Of a stretch of DNA of 64,000 nt, positions 36,132 to 48,275 are shown piece by piece (position 1 is the first letter of the stretch; each line of letters starts with the position of its first letter). The DNA comes from Trametopsis cervina (Eukaryota > Basidiomycota > Agaricomycetes > Polyporales > Irpicaceae), in contig MU278354.1 in assembly GCA_022385755.1 (NCBI GenBank), forward strand, positions 1,242,330-1,306,329. The letters run 5' to 3'. The translations under genes were made by a program, and so were the position numbers. The notes under the pieces are model-generated. The model did no database searches. It was not told the DNA's origin and worked only from the letters and a program-made list of their open reading frames with translations.

Positions 36132-38234
36132 ATGGCCGTCTCTAACAAACAAAATGGAAGCGCAGAGGCCCCAATTGACCTCGCTGCGAGTGCGATTCCG
36201 ACCGTCGTCGGCATCAACTTTGGAAACTCGTACGCATCGATATCCGTACTGAACAAGGTATGGATTTCACCTCATCTCTCTACCGCTGCTCATTGTGTCT
36301 GATCAACCACCTATGATCTAGCAAGGGAATCCGGACTGTATCGCAAATGAAGATGGAGAGCGACAGATCGCATGTGCTATCAGCTTCCAGGGAGAGGAAA
36401 TTGTGAGCTGATCTTCTCCAAAAAGTCTTTCCTCGCGTCGCTTTATTGTTCCTCATATAAGCGACACGCTATTTCATAGTATATAGGAAATCAGGCAAAG
36501 CACCAGCTTGTAAAGAACGCGCAAAACACCATCACCGGGTTCAGGAACCTTCTTGGCAAGAAGTGAGTGTATATTCCCTACTCTCTCGCATCTCACTTAA
36601 ACGCGTACTCAACGGGACATCATTACAGGTTCTCTGAAATCGGCACCTCAAAGCTGACCGTGTCCGCTCCGGTGATTGAACACCCCGACCAGCCTGACAC
36701 GCCGGCCTACAGGGTACAAGTCCTCCAGGCTGCTCCCTCTCCCCTCCCCAGGTCCCAGCACCAGACCCCGCTGGCCTCCCAGGTGGCGACCCCCAGGTCT
36801 GAACCCACGCAGGCTACCCGCGTATTATCCGTCCATGAGGTAGCCACTATCTTCATTAAGTCCCTCGTCCAGTCCGCAGAAGACTTCCTGGGCAAGGCGG
36901 TCCAGGGCGCAGTTATCAGCGTGCCGGCATGGTTCACGGACGCGCAGAAGAAAGCACTTGAAGCCGCTGCGAGTGATGCAGGTGTCAAGGTCTTGCAGCT
37001 CCTCGAAGAGGACGGTGCAGCCTCCGTCGCAGCCCTTTCTAACCCGCCTACCCCCGAACTCTCGGAAGACAGGACGCAGCTCGTCGTCGACCTCGGATCA
37101 TCCGCGCTTGAGCTGTCCCTGTTGAGTATCCGTCAAGGCCTCATTCACTCCCTGGCCACCTCTTCAGACCACTCCGTCGGCGGTGACGCCATTGACTCAA
37201 AGCTCATCAAGTTCTTCGCGAAGGAATTCACCAAGAAGACCAAGATCTCGCTCACAGTTGCTCCCGCCCCGGCTGACTCAAAACAAGACCAACGTGCCGA
37301 GGCCAAGCTCCGTCTTGCCGTTGAGCACACCAAGCGCACAGTGAGTGCCTCCACGGGCCCTGCAACCTGCTCTGTCGAGTCCTTGAAAGACGGCGCGGAC
37401 TACACGGGGTCAATCAACCGCCTGCGATTCGACATTGAGATGAAGTCAATCTACGCCAGCGTCAGCGCACAGGCGAAGCAGCTCGTCGAAAGCGCCGGGC
37501 TGGACCTGTACGATGTTGATGAGATCGTGTACGTTGGTGGCAGCGCGTCCTTACCCGGACTGGACGAGCACCTGAGCTTGAGTGGATTCCGGGAGGACCT
37601 AGTCACGCCCTTCTCGACTGGTACAGTCGTGGGAGGGGGTGTCGGCGACCCAACAACGCTGCTCAGTCGTGGATGCGCTGTGCAAGCCAAGCTTCTTGCT
37701 CAGCTCGCCGAGGGTACCGAGGAAGAGAAGGAGGTGAAAGCGGCGTTCGGCGCCAACAGCGAGAAGTGGACGGCCACGAAGGTGACGGGGAAGACGCTCG
37801 GGCTGATCTTCCCTGAGGCAGGCAAGGAGGAGAACCCGCTTGGAGGACAGTGGGTACCGGTTGTACTGCGCGAGACGCCAATCCCGTGCAGACGAACGGT
37901 CCAGTTTGAGGCCGTAGTTGGCGAGGAGGGCAAGCTTGGGTTCGAGCTGTGGGAGGCTGACGAGAGCATCAAAGTCACGTTGGAGAAACCGCCTAAGGTA
38001 GACCTTGACGATGACGAAGAGGAGGAGGAGGAAGAGGAGGATATCGAGGTCAAGGACAAACTTGTCACAAAATCTCTCCTTTTGGGAGCCGTGTTGCTGC
38101 AGGCGAAGGCTGCCAGCGGCAAAAAGGCGAAGCTGGAGGTGCAGGTGGTGATAACGGAAGATGGACGGGTGGATCTGAGTGCGAGCGAAGTGGGCGGCGA
38201 GAGAGTCACTCTCACCGTCGCGGGCCACGCATAA
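36132..38234 (+). CDS. SSZ1: Ssz1-type ribosome-associated Hsp70 homologue
   Basis: Ssz1 pairs with the J-protein zuotin in the ribosome-associated complex, which stimulates Hsp70 acting on nascent chains. The ATG at 36132 gives MAVSNKQNGSAEAPIDLA, then the atypical Hsp70 start IPTVVGINFGNSYASISVLN (canonical Hsp70 has GIDLGTT). Short exons encode QGNPDCIANEDGERQIACAI and VKNAQNTITGFRNLLGKK. The rest is one large exon: GAVISVPAWFTDAQKKALEA, LVVDLGSSALELSLLSI, GGDAIDSKLIKFFAKEF and VDEIVYVGGSASLPGLDEHL. The C-terminal part is short and acidic (DDDEEEEEEEEDIEV) and ends GHA, without the EEVD tail of cytosolic Hsp70s. The truncated substrate-binding region and altered phosphate loops fit Ssz1 and not a general chaperone. 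Confidence 0.9.
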
Positions 38235-38660
38235 AACAGGGTAGTCAAAGCCCTATGTCTGTACTTGTTCTTATGCAGGAGTTGAACCATTGGCGAAACT
38301 TTCGTTCAAAGGCCAGGCGGCTTGATATTTCCATGCATGTCAGTCGCCTTTTTGACAGCCCAGGCCGGCTCATGAGTAAGTGGCGTATTCGCTTTGCGAC
38401 TGACATCATACGACAAGTCGTATGTGCACATACATCGTCCTATGTCTGATCACCACTGAAATTGGCTCCCTGCTACTCGAAGTCATCATACACAGCAGCG
38501 TAGCAGGGCATCTAAACAATCCTTTAATCGACACGAACACTGAAGCCAGTACGTCATATGGAACTTTCGATAGCAATACAACTTGCGACATACAAAGCAT
38601 ATTTGATACATTTAGATCCTACATCGACGCGGGATAACGCCTGAAGGGGCCGCTCCTCAG
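38235..38660. other. Convergent 3' region
   Basis: About 430 bases between the ends of Ssz1 (plus) and GST 1 (minus). I see no gene in it. Confidence 0.5.
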
Positions 38661-39842
38661 TCAAGCAGCGACAGCAACAGCGGGCAGGATAAGCGGCGTG
38701 GGGCCCTTGGGGTACACCTTCGTCTTCGATGCCAAGGAGTACCCACGGATGAACTGTAAGAAACACATCCACACATCAGTCTCGTCCTTGCGTGATACAG
38801 ATTCGTTCACTTACGTGCTCAAACTCCGTCGTTTCCTTGAAGGCGCCCCTCGTGGCCTCGCTCTGGTCCCAATAGAGCCTGCGTAGCCACTTGTCCAGGT
38901 GCGGATACTCATACCGGATCATCTTCAGGTTGCACTTGAAGATCGTGAAGTATGCAGAGTCGAATCGCACAATGGTCGGGTACAGCCTGATGTCCGCCTC
39001 CGTGATGTACTGGCCGAGGAGGTATGGACCCTTGCCCGTCTCCTCATTGTTCTTCAAGATTGCCTCGAGTCTATCGAGTCCCTCGAAGAGCGGATAGAGA
39101 CTCTCCTCGTACGCCTCCTGCGTTCCCGCAAAGCCGACCTTGTAAACTCCATTGTTAACATATGTGTACACCCAGTCGTTGATCTCGTCGATATCTTTGC
39201 GAAGGGGCTCCGGGTAGTACCCGCCAAGTGGGTGCGCAGACTCGCGGCGCTCCGGGGGCAGAAGGTGGTCGAAAGCAGAGTACAGCATGCGAATGACCTC
39301 GCTGCTCTCGTTGTTTACGATGGTCTCCTTTTTCTTATCCCAGATGACGGGGACAGTGAAGCGACCTTGGTATTCAGGGTCGGCTTTGAAGTAGAGCTCG
39401 CGGAATTTGGTGAAGCCGTAGAGCGGGTCGCGTTCATGCGTGCCCAGACGTCCAGTGAATTGCCTATGTGAGGTCGTGTAAACGATGGAAATAGCATGGT
39501 ATGGGGCATCGATTCCACGTACCAGCCTAGCTCTGTAAGCTCATAATCCATGACTACCAGATCAATCACATCCTGCAGGCCCTTCAATACTCGCACCAGG
39601 TGGGCGCGGTGTGCCCAGGGGCATTGCAAGTTGATGTAGAGCACCTTTTCGCAGTGTCAATCGATAATTTTTCCATGCTAGCAAGGGGAGCGTACATATC
39701 GGCCCTTCTCAGCTGGAAACTCAGCATTCGGGTCTGAAGAGATGAAGTTGCGGAACGAAGAGGCCTGTCGCCGATACTTGCCATCGGCGCTGGCGCGGTC
39801 ATGGATGGTAGTACCCTCTTTCTTGGATTCCTCGGTCGACAT
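38661..39842 (-). CDS. Xi-class glutathione transferase / glutathionyl-hydroquinone reductase 1
   Basis: Xi-class GSTs (yeast Ecm4/Gto-like) use a catalytic cysteine to reduce glutathionyl-hydroquinones, linked in white-rot fungi to quinone and aromatic detoxification. The ATG is at 39840-39842 (MSTEESKKEGTTIHDRASAD). The thioredoxin-fold part has YINLQCPWAHRAHLVRVLKG (catalytic Cys in CPWAH, about 39595-39650). Next come LYGFTKFRELYFKADPEYQG and the helical domain KKKETIVNNESSEVIRMLYS, SAHPLGGYYPEPLRKDID and ITEADIRLYPTIVRFD. The last exon is FIRGYSLASKTKVYPKGPTP..LILPAVAVAA, with its stop at 38661-38663. Small introns lie near 39655-39700, 39465-39525 and 38755-38815. The paralogue at 44272-45455 is in the opposite orientation. 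Cytosolic; no signal peptide. Confidence 0.92.
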
Positions 39843-41948
39843 GCTTTCGATGGTAGCTGTAGGAGGGTAAGAGCACTTGAGTGGCTGATTTGAGACACAG
39901 CGGACAGAGATGTTATAAGCACTCCAGATTAGCGGTCAGCTTCCACGGTCATCGAGATGCGCACCATCTAACCTGAGTCTTGCATCATCTGCTCATTTGT
40001 TAGACTGATATTGTGGCCAGAAGATCGGGAGAGAACATGTAAAGTCATTAGTAAGGCGGTGACATCCTACGCGGCTACAGCAAGTTGTCCGAGTCCAAAT
40101 GTCATTAGTCATCCATACCTTCTATCCGAAGGAGAGGCTGGTAGTGCAACTCTTAGTAGTCAGTGAGATACGACTCAAAGCTCCTGTAAGGACCGTGCTG
40201 GACAAAGAGTACTGCGTTCATTCTAACCGTTAGTCTCAGTCCATAATCTCTTCCCAGCTAGCGAGAAGTGTTTCGTTCGGAACATAGTGAAGATGACGTC
40301 TGTATCTGAGTAATAGAGTTGCCTTGATTGACAGCCTCGGCCTCCTGCGAACACAACAAGGTCAGATGGCCACAGTTGTGCTACAATCGCAATGGTGAGC
40401 AACAGATAACGTGGAGCCGGGGATGAGCTTAAAGGGGATCAGTGGCAATCACATCGCCGGAAGTAATGCGGGGGAGCAGGCAATCTACACGTCCTATAGA
40501 AATGAGGTGCGTCGATATGCTTCTATGTCGTAAGTTCACTGAAAAACGGAGTTGTGGGAACGATGAACATACTGAGAATCAGTGGTCGCATTTTCGACGA
40601 CGCATTATCTTCATTGCACACCAAGCGAAATCATGACACTATTGGCTGGTTCTTCAGAAGCTGCCGTCGCAGTGTCTATAACAGTTTCGAAACCTCGGCT
40701 GCTCATGAAGGGACGTTCTGATACAGCACCCGTTACTTCACTAGCCGCCTTCCACACAAGGCAGACTCATTTGAATAACGCCCCAGCGGCAGCCTCTACT
40801 GCGATTAGTCGGACAGCGAGATAGACAGTGAATGCCACAGCACCTGATTATTGGTGGTGAAGACGAAGATTAAGCAAACGAAGTGCGCGTTCGAAGAGCG
40901 TTCAGAGAGTCATGTGTAAGTGACATAATGAAGATGAGTCATGGCGCTGCCCTCACGTACCAAACACGAAATGACTTTTCAAGAACGTCCCTCCTCATCG
41001 AAACTGGCGCGAACCTCGCCAGGGACATTGTCGTCGTCCTGTTTCTATACGTAGCTCGCCTTGCAAAGACACCTCAAGATTAGAAGGCCCACTGCTCTCG
41101 GGAAAGAGCTCGTACTTGCGAAAACCGGACAAGCTGCTGTAGACGACACCGACTACGCAAGCAGGCTACTCTACTTTCTATTATATGCACTCCTTTGGTC
41201 TAGATCTGGCCTGATATCTTGCTCGTTGGGTATGAGGACTTTGATATCGTCGATACCCTACACTCTAGTATCTCTGGCCCATGCATTGGATGATGATCAT
41301 ACAAAGGCATCGAGGTCACTCAAACCTGGCTCACTCGCAGTTGGGACATTTTCGGCCGCCGGAAAATCCGCGTGCTGCTGCGTGGCCAGGCTTCCGACCA
41401 GAACTGTACGTCTTGACGTGGCCGCTTGTGACCATGACCGTGGCCACGAAACCCTGTGTTCTGTTCTGATTATCTGAAAGCGCCAGAGAGGTCATTCATC
41501 TTTCAACAGGACGAACCATAAGCGTGCACGTTATATCTGATCCTAGCCTCGAATGTACGTCTTTTGTTTGCAGATATGCAACAACGATATAGTCGCATCA
41601 TTCACTCTGACTAGTGGGCATGAGCACAATAGCTTGCCCAGGTACATTTCGCCCTATCTTCTAAGATTCATCTCGAGCGGTTCCGATTGGGCCAAAGCTC
41701 TCTTTATCCCTCCAAGTTCTAGGCCACCATATGATTGTGCATATAAACGCAGTGTCTTGTCTTTGGCAAATGCAACCTTCCGTCAGACCCTTTGCTCATT
41801 ATCACTCCCTTGTACTCGTTGCTGGCTAACGTGTGCACTCCGCGTCGGCCAGTCTGCGCTGTGCGCTGCCCCGTCTGGTCTTCTCTTGCTTTGCCCAATA
41901 TCGTCCTTCCTTCTCGCTGAACTCAAACCGCTCTCTACCTCTGTTATC
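39843..41948. other. 2.1 kb upstream region of GST 1 and of the disordered-protein gene
   Basis: No supported gene. It contains a bZIP-like site with a 19-base match to the GST 2 promoter (40921-40939) and a TATAAA at 41742-41747, about 200 bases upstream of the next gene. Open frames at 40442-41477 lack motifs. Confidence 0.5.
40921..40940 (+). promoter_or_regulatory. AP-1/Yap1-like site in a sequence shared with the GST 2 promoter
   Basis: The 19 bases TGACATAATGAAGATGAGT occur here and again at 44068-44086. Here they run into TGAGTCA (40934-40940), the consensus for AP-1/Gcn4/Yap-type bZIP factors. The site lies 1.1 kb upstream of GST 1. Confidence 0.4.
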
Positions 41949-43718
41949 ATGGCCCCCGTCGGTGACAACAAGTCGTCCGCTCTTTCCCGCCGGGTCCGCA
42001 GGATGCTACTCCTGAAACCCAAGGAAAGCTCTCCGGCCCCTCCGATCATCTCTCTCCCAAGTCGACTCCCCATTAGCAACAAGAGGACGTATGGCGAGGT
42101 CGACGCTAGTGATGTCTCTGACCTTCCTCACATCTCTTCGACGACGATCTCTCGTGGCGCACGCGTACGCCAACGAACCGACTCGACGTCTTCTGTGGCG
42201 ACCATCCAGCCGACCCCCAGGCCACACGAGCTACGCAAGTCCGATAGCACCGAGAGCATATGCACGATTGTCTCCACCAAGAAGCACAAACGGGCTCCTT
42301 CCACTCTCCCTTTGAATCCTGGGCCGACGAGACCTGCCAGAGCTGTGCTCACTCGCACGGCATACACCTGTGTACAGAGCAATGAGCCGCACGTCGTAAT
42401 GAGTCAAGAATCGGAGAACAAGGATATCGTGCCATTTCCGACATTGGACACGTCCGCGTCTGATCGTGATTTGCCTCAGCTCCCTAAGACAATCACACAG
42501 CCGACAGGGTCCGGCGTCGCAAAGAAGCCTAAACCTCTGACACGGGAGTCTTCCTCTATGATGTCCATCGTGTGGACGGGCAAGGGCACAAGCGTCAGTA
42601 CGCACACCCGGACCTCAAACACTCAGGAACCCACGAAGTCACCTCGTCCACTGACTAGGTCGTCATCCTCAATGATGTCAATACTGTCTGACCACGAGTC
42701 TTCTCGTCCGCCTTCCCGCATCCCGGTTTCGTCCATAATGTCACGCACGCGACGCTCTTCGCTTCTTGCGAAGGACGAGGAAAGAGATGCACAGGCCGCT
42801 CTTGACCGTGCGCTAGAGGATGAGCTCGAGGCAGACGATGTTGGTTCCGACTTTCGGGAGATGCTAGCTTCTGTGTCCAGAAAGCCCTCAGCTGACAGTA
42901 GCAGGAAGACACAACACTCCCTAGACTCCCAACATGCAAAATCGTTTGCCGAGGCATGTGAAGACGATACTTCGCTGCGTAAAGGGTGGAATCGCGGCAG
43001 GTTTGACATCCAGGTTCTCCCTCGTGAGAAACATCTTACAGTATGGGATGCGCAAGATTCGTAAGTAACATGTCTTCTTAATGCAATCCATCTGAGCTAA
43101 CTCTTTATTTTCAGTGCGATCACAACCTGGCATGGAACATTGGCGGTCGTTGACACATCATTACCTGCAGATCTCACTGCTCCTCCGTACGACTTCCCAC
43201 CAATCGATGAACTGGAGCTTGTCTTCAGCTCCTTGGAAGATGTGACACTTCCTCTGACCCCTCCTTCGTCGCCCTCAACATCGAGTGTGAGCCCACCAGT
43301 ACGCACACCTAAACCCGACTTTTCCGTGCCTTATACAGGGAAGACTCTCGATCCTCAACGGAAAGCAGGAGCGATCAGACTAAGCGAAGGCATCGTGCTA
43401 GAACCATCATGGCAGTGGGGACCCCTCCCCGACGTGTTTCTCACTGACGGCGTATCTTCAACATCTGCAGCTGCCCGTATGGCGTACTTGATTTGGTTCT
43501 ACGTGCCCATTCCTATGTCTCTCTTCGAACGGCGTGAATACCGTCGCTTCCGCATCAGTAGTCGCGCTGTCTTCAACGCCCCGGGAACGAACCTATCCTC
43601 GTTCGACGTGCATCCAGATCTAGTCGACGTTGCGGTCGAACATCTACGGAAAGAACTTCATATGGATGGGAGGAAGCCGTTGGCTGCTCTGAGGACACCG
43701 CCACCAAGCCCGCCTTGA
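41949..43718 (+). CDS. Unrecognised Ser-rich protein with folded C-terminal segment
   Basis: I do not recognise this gene. The ATG at 41949 (MAPVGDNKSSALSRRVRRML) gives a basic N-terminus, then about 330 mostly disordered residues. Within these, the near-repeated motif PLTRSSSSMMSI occurs twice (PLTRESSSMMSIVWTG near 42533 and PLTRSSSSMMSILSDH near 42648). An acidic helical stretch (KDEERDAQAALDRALEDELE) follows. An intron at about 43061-43114 joins VWDAQDS to AITTWHGTLAVVDTS. The C-terminal 200 residues look folded: ARMAYLIWFYVPIPMSLFER, RISSRAVFNAPGTNLSSFDV and LVDVAVEHLRKELHMD, ending PPPSPP at 43718. No signal peptide or membrane segment. It lies between two GST genes, but nothing ties its function to them. 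Confidence 0.7.
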
Positions 43719-44271
43719 TCATGTGCGAAGGGTCAATACGCACGAATGCTTTTGCTTGCTGGGTCTATCATTTTCACTCTCGCTGATATAGTCTACGTTG
43801 CTTATCCACTCTTTTTACACCTCTAAACTTTGTTGTTCTCAAATAGGATGTTGTATTTACTCATGCTTTACGCCACAATGACTATGAGCGTCCTTCAGGT
43901 TCGCTCGTTCAGAATGTACGGTCGGTAGAGTTTCGTACTTCCGCACCCTGCCTTGGACTGTTATGTCACAAGGAGTAACGAACCGTGTATAGTCAAAAAC
44001 CCAGACGTGCCAATATATTACCGAGTCCTCTGTATGCTCCAACGGAACTGTGCGCTTGAGAATGATGTGACATAATGAAGATGAGTAACAGTGCCACACT
44101 GACAGAAAGCCTGAGGTCAGCATACTCAATACCGTCACGGCAAATGCGCTGGATTACATCTGTTGCGTACTCAAGAATGACTTGCATCACGTAAGGACAG
44201 ATGGGAGTTGGTACCAGGGAGTACATATATGTTAGTGTCGACGCTCGCTCTCCCTAACATCCATCCTCACA
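43719..44271. other. Promoter region of GST 2
   Basis: About 550 bases between the end of the Ser-rich protein gene and the GST 2 start. It contains the bZIP-like site and a TA-rich tacatatatgtt at 44222-44233 that may serve as a TATA element. Confidence 0.5.
44068..44088 (+). promoter_or_regulatory. Yap1-like site in the GST 2 promoter
   Basis: TGACATAATGAAGATGAGT followed by AA creates TGAGTAA, a known variant of the Yap1 response element (complement TTACTCA), 184-204 bases upstream of the GST 2 ATG. The same 19 bases occur upstream of GST 1. Stress induction through a bZIP factor is inferred. Confidence 0.45.
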
Positions 44272-45455
44272 ATGTCAGATACCAATTCGAAGAAAAGCAT
44301 CCACGACTTTGCAGACAGCGATGGCAAGTTTCGCAGACCTGCATCCGTTTTCCGTAGCTTCGTCTCGCCAAGCCCTGATTCGGAGTTTCCGGCAGAGAAA
44401 GACCGTTACGTGAGTCTACTTTCTCGCTTTCAGCTGTCAAGTACCGCTAATCTGAAGACCAACGTACAGGTTCTCTACATTAACCTAGGTTGCCCGTGGG
44501 CACATCGTACCAACCTCGTTAGGTCCTTAAAGGGCCTCGAGGATATCATTCAGCTCGTGGTTACAGACTACGAGCTCACCAAAGAAGGATGGTACGTTAC
44601 CTTCGGCCCATATCACTCAACCCTGCCTGTTCACTGACATGGTCACTGACATAGGATATACACCGGCCGACTTGGCACGGCCGCTTCCGATCCACTGTAC
44701 GGCTTCACCAAGTTCCGCGAGCTTTACCTCAAAGCCGATCCTGAGTATACCGGCCGGTTCACCGTACCAGTGCTCTGGGATAAGAAAAAGGAGACGATTG
44801 TCAATAACGAGAGCAGCGAGATTATCCGCATGTTCTTCACCGCGTTCGACAGCCTGCTACCCCTGGAGCGGCAGGAGTCCGCGCATCCACTCGGCGGGTT
44901 CTACCCAGAGTCTCTGCGGAACGACATAGATGCGCTTAACGAATGGGTCTACAATACGGTCAATAATGGGGTGTATAAAGTCGGGTTTGCAGCCACGCAG
45001 GAGGCATACGAGGAAAATCTTTACCCACTTTTCGACTCCCTTGATAGGCTAGAGGCCATCCTACGGAGTAACGAGGATGCAGGGAAAGGCCCGTACCTAT
45101 TTGGACAACATATCACCGAGGCCGACCTCCGATTGTACACCACCATCGTTCGTTTCGACGCTGCCTATTTCACCATCTTCCAATGTAATCTCAAGATGAT
45201 CCGGTATGAATATCCTCATCTGGACAGATGGTTGAGGAGATTGTACTGGGATGATAGTAACGTTACGAGGGGCGCGTTTAGACGTACGACGCATTTTGAC
45301 CATGTAAGTGGTCAGCGAACAGTATGTGATAGTAGTGTTGACGCCATCTTCCTCTTCAAACTTGATCGTAGTTCATTCGCGGATATACAGCAACGATGCA
45401 GCACAAGATCCACCCTAAAGGACCAGTGCCACTCATCTTGCCGCCCGTAGCGTGA
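44272..45455 (+). CDS. Xi-class glutathione transferase / glutathionyl-hydroquinone reductase 2
   Basis: Paralogue of GST 1. The ATG at 44272 gives MSDTNSKKSIHDFADSDGKF. The catalytic motif is YINLGCPWAHRTNLVRSLKG (about 44477-44536); the nucleophilic Cys of CPWAH is kept. The main exon runs LYGFTKFRELYLKADPEYTG, KKKETIVNNESSEIIRMFFT, SAHPLGGFYPESLRNDID and ITEADLRLYTTIVRFD. After a short intron (about 45304-45371) the final exon is FIRGYTATMQHKIHPKGPVP..LILPPVA, with the stop at 45453-45455. Reading straight through that intron would give a false tail. Intron positions match GST 1, so the pair arose by gene duplication, not retrotransposition. Soluble, cytosolic. Confidence 0.92.
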
Positions 45456-46040
45456 TGACGGACTTCGAGCTGGTGTAGTTCTTCGTGTATGCTAAATCTT
45501 GAATTCTGGACTGCAACAAATATTCTTCCTTCGTATTTGTTCTGCGCATGACATCCGATACGACTCTAGCGATTCACGCTATAATGCATGAGCTGTGCTT
45601 AGGAAAGAGGATACGCGTCGAACAACTTGCCACGTATGATTGATGGCTGGTCCTTGTCGTGCTAGACTATGCGTCGCAAGAGAATGATAGGCGCTATAAA
45701 TCCGGACGTTCTGCTGCTCTCGCGTACATGCACGCGTATTTCAGCGCGAAGCCATTTGCTTTACCCTTAAGAAGCGTCAGTGTCTCATGAGAGCCAATAC
45801 AGTATCATTGATTAGCCGCTACATTCGGGAAGTAAAGGATATACTTACCTGGACATGGATCAGAACACGGCAGGACACCACCAGCACAATTTAGTATAGC
45901 GTGATTATGAATCAACACATGTACATGTACGAAACTTAGATAAATCCATCCTGTCTGCAGCTGAAAATAAAGTCTTGAGAAATCGCAGTCGGTGTGACCG
46001 ATATGGAAACTTACCAACTCATTGCATACGGTGTATCCCC
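45456..46040. other. Convergent 3' region
   Basis: About 580 bases between the ends of GST 2 (plus) and the DENN gene (minus). A TATAAAT at about 45696 has no gene after it. Nothing supported. Confidence 0.5.
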
Positions 46041-47946
46041 TTAACCGAATCCAAATACAACGCCAAGCACGTCCCGCCATCGCGCTTTCCTCACTTTGAC
46101 TGTTACCCTCGGTGCCCCAGCGCTGGTGATCGGGATAGCAGGTGTACGCAATTCTGCGAGCCATTCTACCCATCGTGCGTCCATGCCGCTTAACGGACTG
46201 AGGTCTAGCGCAGCAAGATCTTTCGGAGCTAACACAACCACCTCCTCCCGAGTGGGCTGATGCTGTGAATGCTCTGTTCCTGTTGTCTGCTCGACGATGA
46301 TCGAGTCGAGCCGTTCAAGGAGTCTAGCGTGATACCCCTGGAAGACACGAGAAACGGTTTGTTCTCGATCCTCTTCACTGTTTTCTGCATCTTCCTCTTC
46401 GTCTTCATCTCGGTCCTGGCGACCGCGTCCTGTCCAGTTGGTCCATACGGTATTTGACCCCCCACTCATCCGTTTCAATGCTCGTTTCGTAGTCTGAAGT
46501 GGCTCTCTGCTTGTTCCAGATACTGATCTCTGATGGGTGCTCTCCAAAGACATGCCCTGCGTTCCTTCATACACCGGTGTCGACGATAACGTGTCGCTTC
46601 CGTCTAATCGTATTCTAGCCTCATCCGATGATGATGCATACCATACACTTGCACAGAGGATGCACGCATCTTCATAAATTCTGCCGACATCCAGCCACGA
46701 TGGTGCAGTAAGTGATGAGGAAGGACCGGGTGGAGGTCTGTACGCCGGCGTTCGCGACTGTAGAGGTACTCTTGAGGTAAAGTACGTGGAAGACGAGATA
46801 GATGGGGCGAAGCGGGAAAGGTCAGTCCACTAGGTCGGTCGGTGTTAGTCCAGGAAGACACAAATGTCATGGATGTACGAACGAGTTTGACATCGCTCCA
46901 TGCAAACCTCACAGCCTCTTTCTTTCCATTCCTCCTTTCTTCGGAATCGCCATCGAGACTTCCTTTTGGGACGTACAGCCTGGGCCTTCCTCCACCTCCT
47001 ACTTCTGTAGTGGATAAAGATGGTAGCGAACATAGTGCCGACAGATCGCATGATGTGAGGTCCACGAGCAAATCCCAGCACCGCGTCTTCTCAACAAGCA
47101 CTGAGTCAGTCGTGCATGCTATCCACCCAGGGCCGCTCTCCGAGAGTTGAAGACGGTCGAAGTCATGTAGCGTCACCATCCCGAGGATATGCGGCTTCTC
47201 TCTTGTGCGATGTACCCCAGAACAGAGCTCGCCGATCACCCAACATAGTACACACGCACCTTCCACGGGCGGCTTTGCGAGAATAAGTACCCTGCGCCTA
47301 GCCAGTAGAAACCGCGAGATGGTGAGGAGTGAGGGTCCAAGGGAGGTTAGCGGGACGTTGAGAGCGGGGAGGGGTACATATTCTTCGGGGGAGAGGTGGT
47401 ATTGTTCGAACCATGTGCGTACGGGGTCCCAATCTGAGTCGGTAGGCTCGAGGATGGCGCGGCCATCCATTCTTGAGTAGAGTGCATGTACGAGGGACCT
47501 GAGCGAGCGAACATGCAACCACGGGCGAGGTAGGCTTGTGTGTGGCGCGGAAGAGGGAGCGAGGAGGACCCCTAGTGAGGACAATCGAAAACCGCGGTGC
47601 CCGTGCTCCTCCGTCTGCCGACGGCGAAAGATGCACACACCTGGATGCTCGTCTTGGAGGAAGTAGCTGGCCAGAGGGAAATGTGTACAGGCGTAAACGG
47701 ATATGAGAGAGGACGGCACATGTTCACACTCACACAACATCCTCTTCCACTGTATGCAGCCCACTTGGCAGACAACTGAACTCAACATTCGAAAGGTCGA
47801 TGTCATCGCTTGCCTTCAGTGACCAGTCAACCACATTGCCACGCGTAGGATGAAAGGAACAGTGGAAAATGGCGACTTTATCGAATGAGATGTATGTCTG
47901 GAAGCGAAACCATCGACATACCTACGTCCCTACTCCTGTCGGTCAT
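46041..47946 (-). CDS. DENND11/LCHN-like DENN-domain protein
   Basis: DENN proteins are usually guanine-nucleotide exchange factors for Rab GTPases; LCHN/DENND11 (DUF2347-type) is a small branch. The ATG at 47944-47946 gives MTDRSRDV; a short intron (gtatgt..aaag) rejoins as VAIFHCSFHPTRGNVVDWSL, then VEFSCLPSGLHTVEEDV. A second intron (about 47670-47735) leads to YFLQDEHPGVCIFRRRQTEE, RGFRLSSLGVLL. The central part has RRRVLILAKPPVEGACVLCW and GPGWIACTTDSVLVEKTRCW, matching LCHN-type spacing (an ACTTD/E segment followed by a D-rich strand). The C-terminus (46041-46574) has an acidic run and ends DVLGVVFGFG. The intron between 46574 and 46850 was not resolved base by base. The assignment rests on remembered family pattern, so it is moderate. 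Confidence 0.65.
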
Positions 47947-48275
47947 GGTATACAGGTTGCGTTATGCGCAGACGACCAAGAGGGTGGCTGGTAGAGTCGC
48001 CGCCGTGAAGACTAGGATAGTGGTGGCACAGGTAAAAGGGTAAGCACGTACGCAGCAAACGTTGATCTCTGTCGTTATGCATATGATATCACGCAGCTGA
48101 TCCGCGGTTATTATTGGTGAGACGGAATTAAGCTCTATCTAGGGTTTACTCTTTATGAATCCTTTCAGTCCCTTCCCTCTATAAAATGCGACGACACAAT
48201 CTCACGACATTGTGTTGTAATGACCCAACTATATTACAACAGAAAAACGGACCGACAATCGTCCCAGAGGCCATA
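47947..48275. other. Short spacer between DENN and DHH genes
   Basis: About 330 bases: the promoter of the DENN gene and the 3' flank of the DHH gene, both on the minus strand. The TATAAAA at about 48181 faces antisense into the DHH gene; I give it no role. Confidence 0.45.

Noticed and set aside
41742..41747. Earlier start for the Ser-rich protein using the open frame from 41553
   Set aside because: TATAAA at 41742 lies inside that extension, and the extension has no coding character. The ATG at 41949 with CATCATGG-type context is preferred.
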